NCBI GenBank assembly: GCA_036306585.1
Contig: JAXJZF010000002.1
Location: 248,001 to 312,000 of the forward strand
Reading direction: 5' to 3'
From: Aphodovivens sp036306585
Lineage (GTDB): Bacteria; Actinomycetota; Coriobacteriia; Coriobacteriales; Eggerthellaceae
DNA: 64,000 nt
A program made the position numbers and the translations under genes. The notes below the pieces were generated by a model. That model was given only the letters and a program-made list of their open reading frames with translations. It had not been told where the DNA came from and did not search any database. Positions 61,120 to 64,000 of the stretch are shown here, one piece after another. Each line of letters begins with the position of its first letter. Position 1 is the stretch's first letter.

Positions 61120-61542
61120 TCAGTTGAGACGGGGCGCTATGTCCTCGAGGCTGGCGAACTGAACAGCCTCATTCCTCAAAACCTGTTCGGCGTGTTCGAT
61201 GTCGTCAACACGCACGGCGATGAACGTCGAGATGAGCGAATAGGTGTAGAGGATGTTCAGGTTATGCTCGGAGAATATGCCCATGACGCGGGCGAGCTCG
61301 CCAGGCGTATCGGGCAGGCGCAGGCACAGAACATCGGACACGACGGACGCCGAACCCATGTCCTGCAGCACCTTTTCGGCGAGCTGGGCATCGTCGACGA
61401 TGAAGCGCACGATGCCGTAATCGCCGGTATCGGATGCGCTGAAACCGCGGACGTTGATGGCCGACGACTGGAATGCATCGAGGATCCTATGAAGGTGCCC
61501 GGGCCTGCTTTCCAGGAAAACGCTGATCTGGGGTACGCTCAT
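61120..61542 (-). CDS. Tandem ACT-domain protein
   Basis: 140 residues made of two ACT domains (VPQISVFLESRPGHLHRILD; VVSDVLCLRLPDTPGELARV). ACT domains bind amino acids; such small proteins are regularly encoded with paaK and iorAB. It probably senses an aromatic amino acid or aryl acid and modulates the pathway. Seven bases separate it from iorB. Confidence 0.92.
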   Translation of the reverse strand: MSVPQISVFLESRPGHLHRILDAFQSSAINVRGFSASDTGDYGIVRFIVDDAQLAEKVLQDMGSASVVSDVLCLRLPDTPGELARVMGIFSEHNLNILYTYSLISTFIAVRVDDIEHAEQVLRNEAVQFASLEDIAPRLN

Positions 61543-61548
61543 GATCGT

Positions 61549-62145
61549 CTACCTTTCAGAATGCTGGTCTGCGAAATCACGTCCGGCCTGAAACGCCTTG
61601 ATGTTCGCATCGACCGTCTTGGGAGGAACGCGCTCGGCGATGACTTTCTCCCAAGCGTCCAGCGGAAAGTCGAGCTGCGTGGACAGAGCGCCCAGCAAGA
61701 CGATGTTGACCGATTTGGGGCTGCCGATCGAGCGCGCGAGCTCGACGGCGGGAATGATGGTGGCGCCTTCGGACTCAAGCGTCTTGCGCACGTTGCGAGG
61801 CATTTCCGCCTTGCACGTCTGCACGGGCATGGGCTTGATGGTCTCGTCGGCAACCAGGAGGTAGCCGTCTTCTTTCAAATACGGGAGGTTGCGCAGCGCT
61901 TCGGTGGTCTCGAAAGAAACGATGCAGTCGGTGCAGCCTAGATCGGCCACCATCGAATGCACCTCCTCGCCGAAACGCACGACAGTGGTGACGGCGCCGC
62001 CGCGCTGCGCCATGCCGTGGATCTCGGAAACCTTAACAGTAACGCCGGACTCAAGGGCAACGTGCGCTAGGACGTCGGCAGCGAGAATTGTCCCCTGCCC
62101 GCCCACACCGCAGAGAAGTACCGTTGTTGCAGCAGAATTAGGCAT
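61549..62145 (-). CDS. iorB: Indolepyruvate:ferredoxin oxidoreductase, beta subunit
   Basis: 198 residues, gamma-type domain of the 2-oxoacid:ferredoxin oxidoreductase family (VLLCGVGGQGTILAADVLAH, VSEIHGMAQRGGAVTTVVRF). With IorA it oxidatively decarboxylates aryl pyruvates from aromatic amino acids to aryl-acetyl-CoA, reducing ferredoxin. Start overlaps the iorA stop by 8 nt. Confidence 0.96.
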   Translation of the reverse strand: MPNSAATTVLLCGVGGQGTILAADVLAHVALESGVTVKVSEIHGMAQRGGAVTTVVRFGEEVHSMVADLGCTDCIVSFETTEALRNLPYLKEDGYLLVADETIKPMPVQTCKAEMPRNVRKTLESEGATIIPAVELARSIGSPKSVNIVLLGALSTQLDFPLDAWEKVIAERVPPKTVDANIKAFQAGRDFADQHSER

Positions 62146-63904
62146 TACAGGCCCCCTTCATCGCAGGATCAGTGGAAACGATGGCGCCAAAATTGCAATA
62201 CTGAGCGCACTGGCCGCATCCAATGCACAGGGACGGATCAATGCTGGAAATGCCCGTCTCTCGATCGCGGCCGATCGCCGGGCAGCCCAGTGTGGGGCAA
62301 ACGCCGCAGCCGGTGCAATCGGAGGTCACTTCGAAATAAGGTTTCACCACACGCTCGAGCAGCGCGCACGGGGCGCGAAACACGATAACGGAAAGCGTGT
62401 CGGCTGCCGCCGTAGCTTCCTTGAGCGCAATACGCACCGCCTTCATGTCATGCGGGTTGACCGTGCGTACATCCTCGACGCCGAGCGAGCGGATCACGCC
62501 TTCCAAATCGAGCTCGCGGCTAGGGCGATGCTGCAGAGTCTCTCCGTTGAAGGGGTTGCCCTGGCGGCCCGTCATGGCAGTGGTGCGATTATCGAGCACG
62601 CAAACCGTGCCGGCACCCTTGTTGTAGACGGTGGAGATCAACGACGACAAACCAGAGTGCGCGAACGTGGAATCGCCGATGACGGCGACCACAGGCTTGT
62701 GATCGGTCCCCTGTAGGGCAAGCTCGAAGCCATGCGACATCGAGACGGAAGCCCCCATGTCTACGCAGGTGTCCATTGCCGAAAGCGGAGGAAGCGCACC
62801 TAGCGTGTAGCAGCCGATATCGCCGGTGACGATGGCCTTCATCCTGGTTAGTTCCTTGAACACCAAGCGATGCGGGCAGCCGGGACAAAGCGCCGGCGGG
62901 CGGCCAGGAAGGTTAGCGGGCGCCTCGCGATGAACGGGCGTATCCAGCCCCAGCGCCTGACGGATAAGGCCGGGCGAAAGTTCGCCGTCGCGGGGAATGC
63001 CGTTAGGGAACGTGCTCACTTCGACGCCGAGGGCGGCAACTGCCGTCGCAAGATAATCGGAAGCCTCTTCCACCACATACAGCTTATCGACGGATGCAGC
63101 GAATTCCTGCAGCTTCTTCTGGGGCAGCGGCCAGGTGACGCCCAGTTTCAATACAGACGCTTCTGGAGCAGCTTCGCGGACATGCTGGTATGAGGCGCCG
63201 GCGCAGACGAACCCCATAGAGGAATCGCGCATTTCGATGCGGTTGACGTTGTCCCAGCTATCGACCGCTTGCGACAGTTCGTCGATGCGATTCAACAGCA
63301 CCTTGCGACGGGGCTTGGCGAACGCCGGCATCATGACCCACGATGCAGGGTCTTTTTTGTACTCACCCGAGGGGATGATGTTGCGCGGTTGACGCTCCAC
63401 CGGGGTCTTGGTATGCGACACGCGCACGGAGGAGCGGATGAACACGGGCATGCTGTGTTCTTGCGAAAGCGTCATGGCTTTACGGGCGAACTCGAGAGCT
63501 TCGGCTGAGTCGGACGGTTCGAGCATGAGGATGTGCGCAGCCTGCGCATAGTAATGAGAGTCCTGCTCGTTTTGGGAAGAGTACATGCCAGGATCGTCGG
63601 CCGCAAGAATGACCAGCGCGCCGGCTCCGGTGCCGGTATAAGCTGCCGTGAACAGCGGGTCGGCTGCAACGTTCACGCCCACATGCTTCATCGTCACGAG
63701 CACCTTGGCGCCTGCGGCGGCAGCGCCCAAACCAACTTCGAGCGCCACTTTCTCATTGGTGCACCACTCGGCGTACACGCCATCCTTCTTGGCGAACTCT
63801 TCCATCGTCTCGGTGGAAGGGGTTCCCGGGTATGCGACGCCGATATTAGCGCCCGCCTCCCAAACGCCTTCGGCAATCGCCTCGTTACCGCTCATCAGCT
63901 CCAT
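62138..63904 (-). CDS. iorA: Indolepyruvate:ferredoxin oxidoreductase, alpha subunit
   Basis: 588 residues. N-terminal pyrimidine-binding domain (VAYPGTPSTETMEEF), central TPP-binding part (GDIGCYTLGALPPLSAMDTC; GDSTFAHSGLSSLI) and a C-terminal pair of [4Fe-4S] motifs (CTGCGVCPTLGCPAI; CIGCGQCAQYCNFGAI). GAGAGGGGAGAGG precedes the ATG at 63904. It heads the leftward iorA-iorB-ACT-paaK-gluQ cluster; oxygen-sensitive chemistry fits an anaerobe. Confidence 0.97.
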   Translation of the reverse strand: MELMSGNEAIAEGVWEAGANIGVAYPGTPSTETMEEFAKKDGVYAEWCTNEKVALEVGLGAAAAGAKVLVTMKHVGVNVAADPLFTAAYTGTGAGALVILAADDPGMYSSQNEQDSHYYAQAAHILMLEPSDSAEALEFARKAMTLSQEHSMPVFIRSSVRVSHTKTPVERQPRNIIPSGEYKKDPASWVMMPAFAKPRRKVLLNRIDELSQAVDSWDNVNRIEMRDSSMGFVCAGASYQHVREAAPEASVLKLGVTWPLPQKKLQEFAASVDKLYVVEEASDYLATAVAALGVEVSTFPNGIPRDGELSPGLIRQALGLDTPVHREAPANLPGRPPALCPGCPHRLVFKELTRMKAIVTGDIGCYTLGALPPLSAMDTCVDMGASVSMSHGFELALQGTDHKPVVAVIGDSTFAHSGLSSLISTVYNKGAGTVCVLDNRTTAMTGRQGNPFNGETLQHRPSRELDLEGVIRSLGVEDVRTVNPHDMKAVRIALKEATAAADTLSVIVFRAPCALLERVVKPYFEVTSDCTGCGVCPTLGCPAIGRDRETGISSIDPSLCIGCGQCAQYCNFGAIVSTDPAMKGACNA

Positions 63905-64000
63905 GGCCTCTCCCCTCTCTTGATAGTCGGAAATAGTTTGCTGCGTGTGGACTAAAGCACCTATTCGTCGGAATACTGCAAGCAGAAGGCGCCGATCTGT
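63905..64000 (-). promoter_or_regulatory. Upstream region of iorA
   Basis: Last 96 bp of the window. It holds the iorA ribosome binding site and two near-identical GTCGGAA(A/T) words (63927-63933 and 63967-63973) 40 bp apart, possibly regulator half-sites. No promoter can be called with confidence. Confidence 0.3.

Overview
This is a 64 kb stretch of GC-rich bacterial chromosome that is almost entirely core genome. Gene content and order point to a member of the Coriobacteriia (Actinomycetota), most probably Eggerthellaceae. The actinobacterial marker mIHF sits in pyrF-mihF-gmk-rpoZ, as in other Actinobacteria, while ftsK-rimO-pgsA-cinA-recA-recX-rny-spoVS-miaB-miaA is an order best known from Clostridia. 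RNase Y, RNase J and PNPase occur together, and an anaerobic indolepyruvate:ferredoxin oxidoreductase is present. The genus cannot be fixed from this sequence. I see no tRNA, rRNA, insertion sequence, prophage or CRISPR array.

Layout: 1-6864 is the distal pyrimidine operon (carA truncated at the left edge, carB, pyrK, pyrD, pyrF). 7039-9656 holds mihF, gmk, rpoZ and thiI. 9833-13872 is comEA-comEC-holA, followed by convergent rpsT. 14896-19022 is lepA, a small membrane protein, dusB and hemW. 19199-25536 is hrcA (behind a CIRCE operator), dnaJ, rsmE, mtaB, phoH, ybeY and an undecaprenol/diacylglycerol kinase, then era and a zinc-ribbon/PASTA membrane protein. 28196-33659 is recO, rpsO, pnp, dapB, dapA. 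33772-41336 is RNase J, ftsK, a RodZ-like protein, yajQ and rimO. 41337-44435 is a pgsA-pncC gene fusion, recA and recX. 44696-52549 is rny, a GHKL ATPase, spoVS, miaB, miaA, dapF and hflX.

The last quarter holds the more variable material. lexA is transcribed divergently from a small tail-anchored protein, with three LexA boxes spaced exactly 28 bp apart between them; nrdR and dut follow. A MerR-family regulator is preceded by a 52-bp inverted repeat holding two copies of its probable operator. A third copy lies about 1.2 kb downstream, between a low-molecular-weight phosphotyrosine phosphatase and a lipoprotein gene. Then come a hotdog thioesterase divergent from menA, a small membrane protein, and a leftward cluster iorA-iorB-ACT-paaK-gluQ.

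How the parts work together: the window joins nucleotide supply (pyr, gmk, dut, nrdR), DNA damage response (lexA, recA, recX, recO and the new SOS gene), RNA decay (pnp, rnj, rny, ybeY), ribosome and tRNA maturation (era, rsmE, rimO, miaA, miaB, mtaB, dusB, thiI) and lysine/peptidoglycan precursor synthesis (dapA, dapB, dapF). Several genes (holA, phoH, hflX, menA) have a -10 hexamer ending 6-9 nt before the start codon and no ribosome binding site, which suggests leaderless mRNAs. The best candidate for something undescribed is the SOS-controlled tail-anchored protein at 53316-53645, a probable division checkpoint factor. Next are the pgsA-pncC fusion, the GHKL ATPase beside spoVS, and the three-operator MerR circuit.
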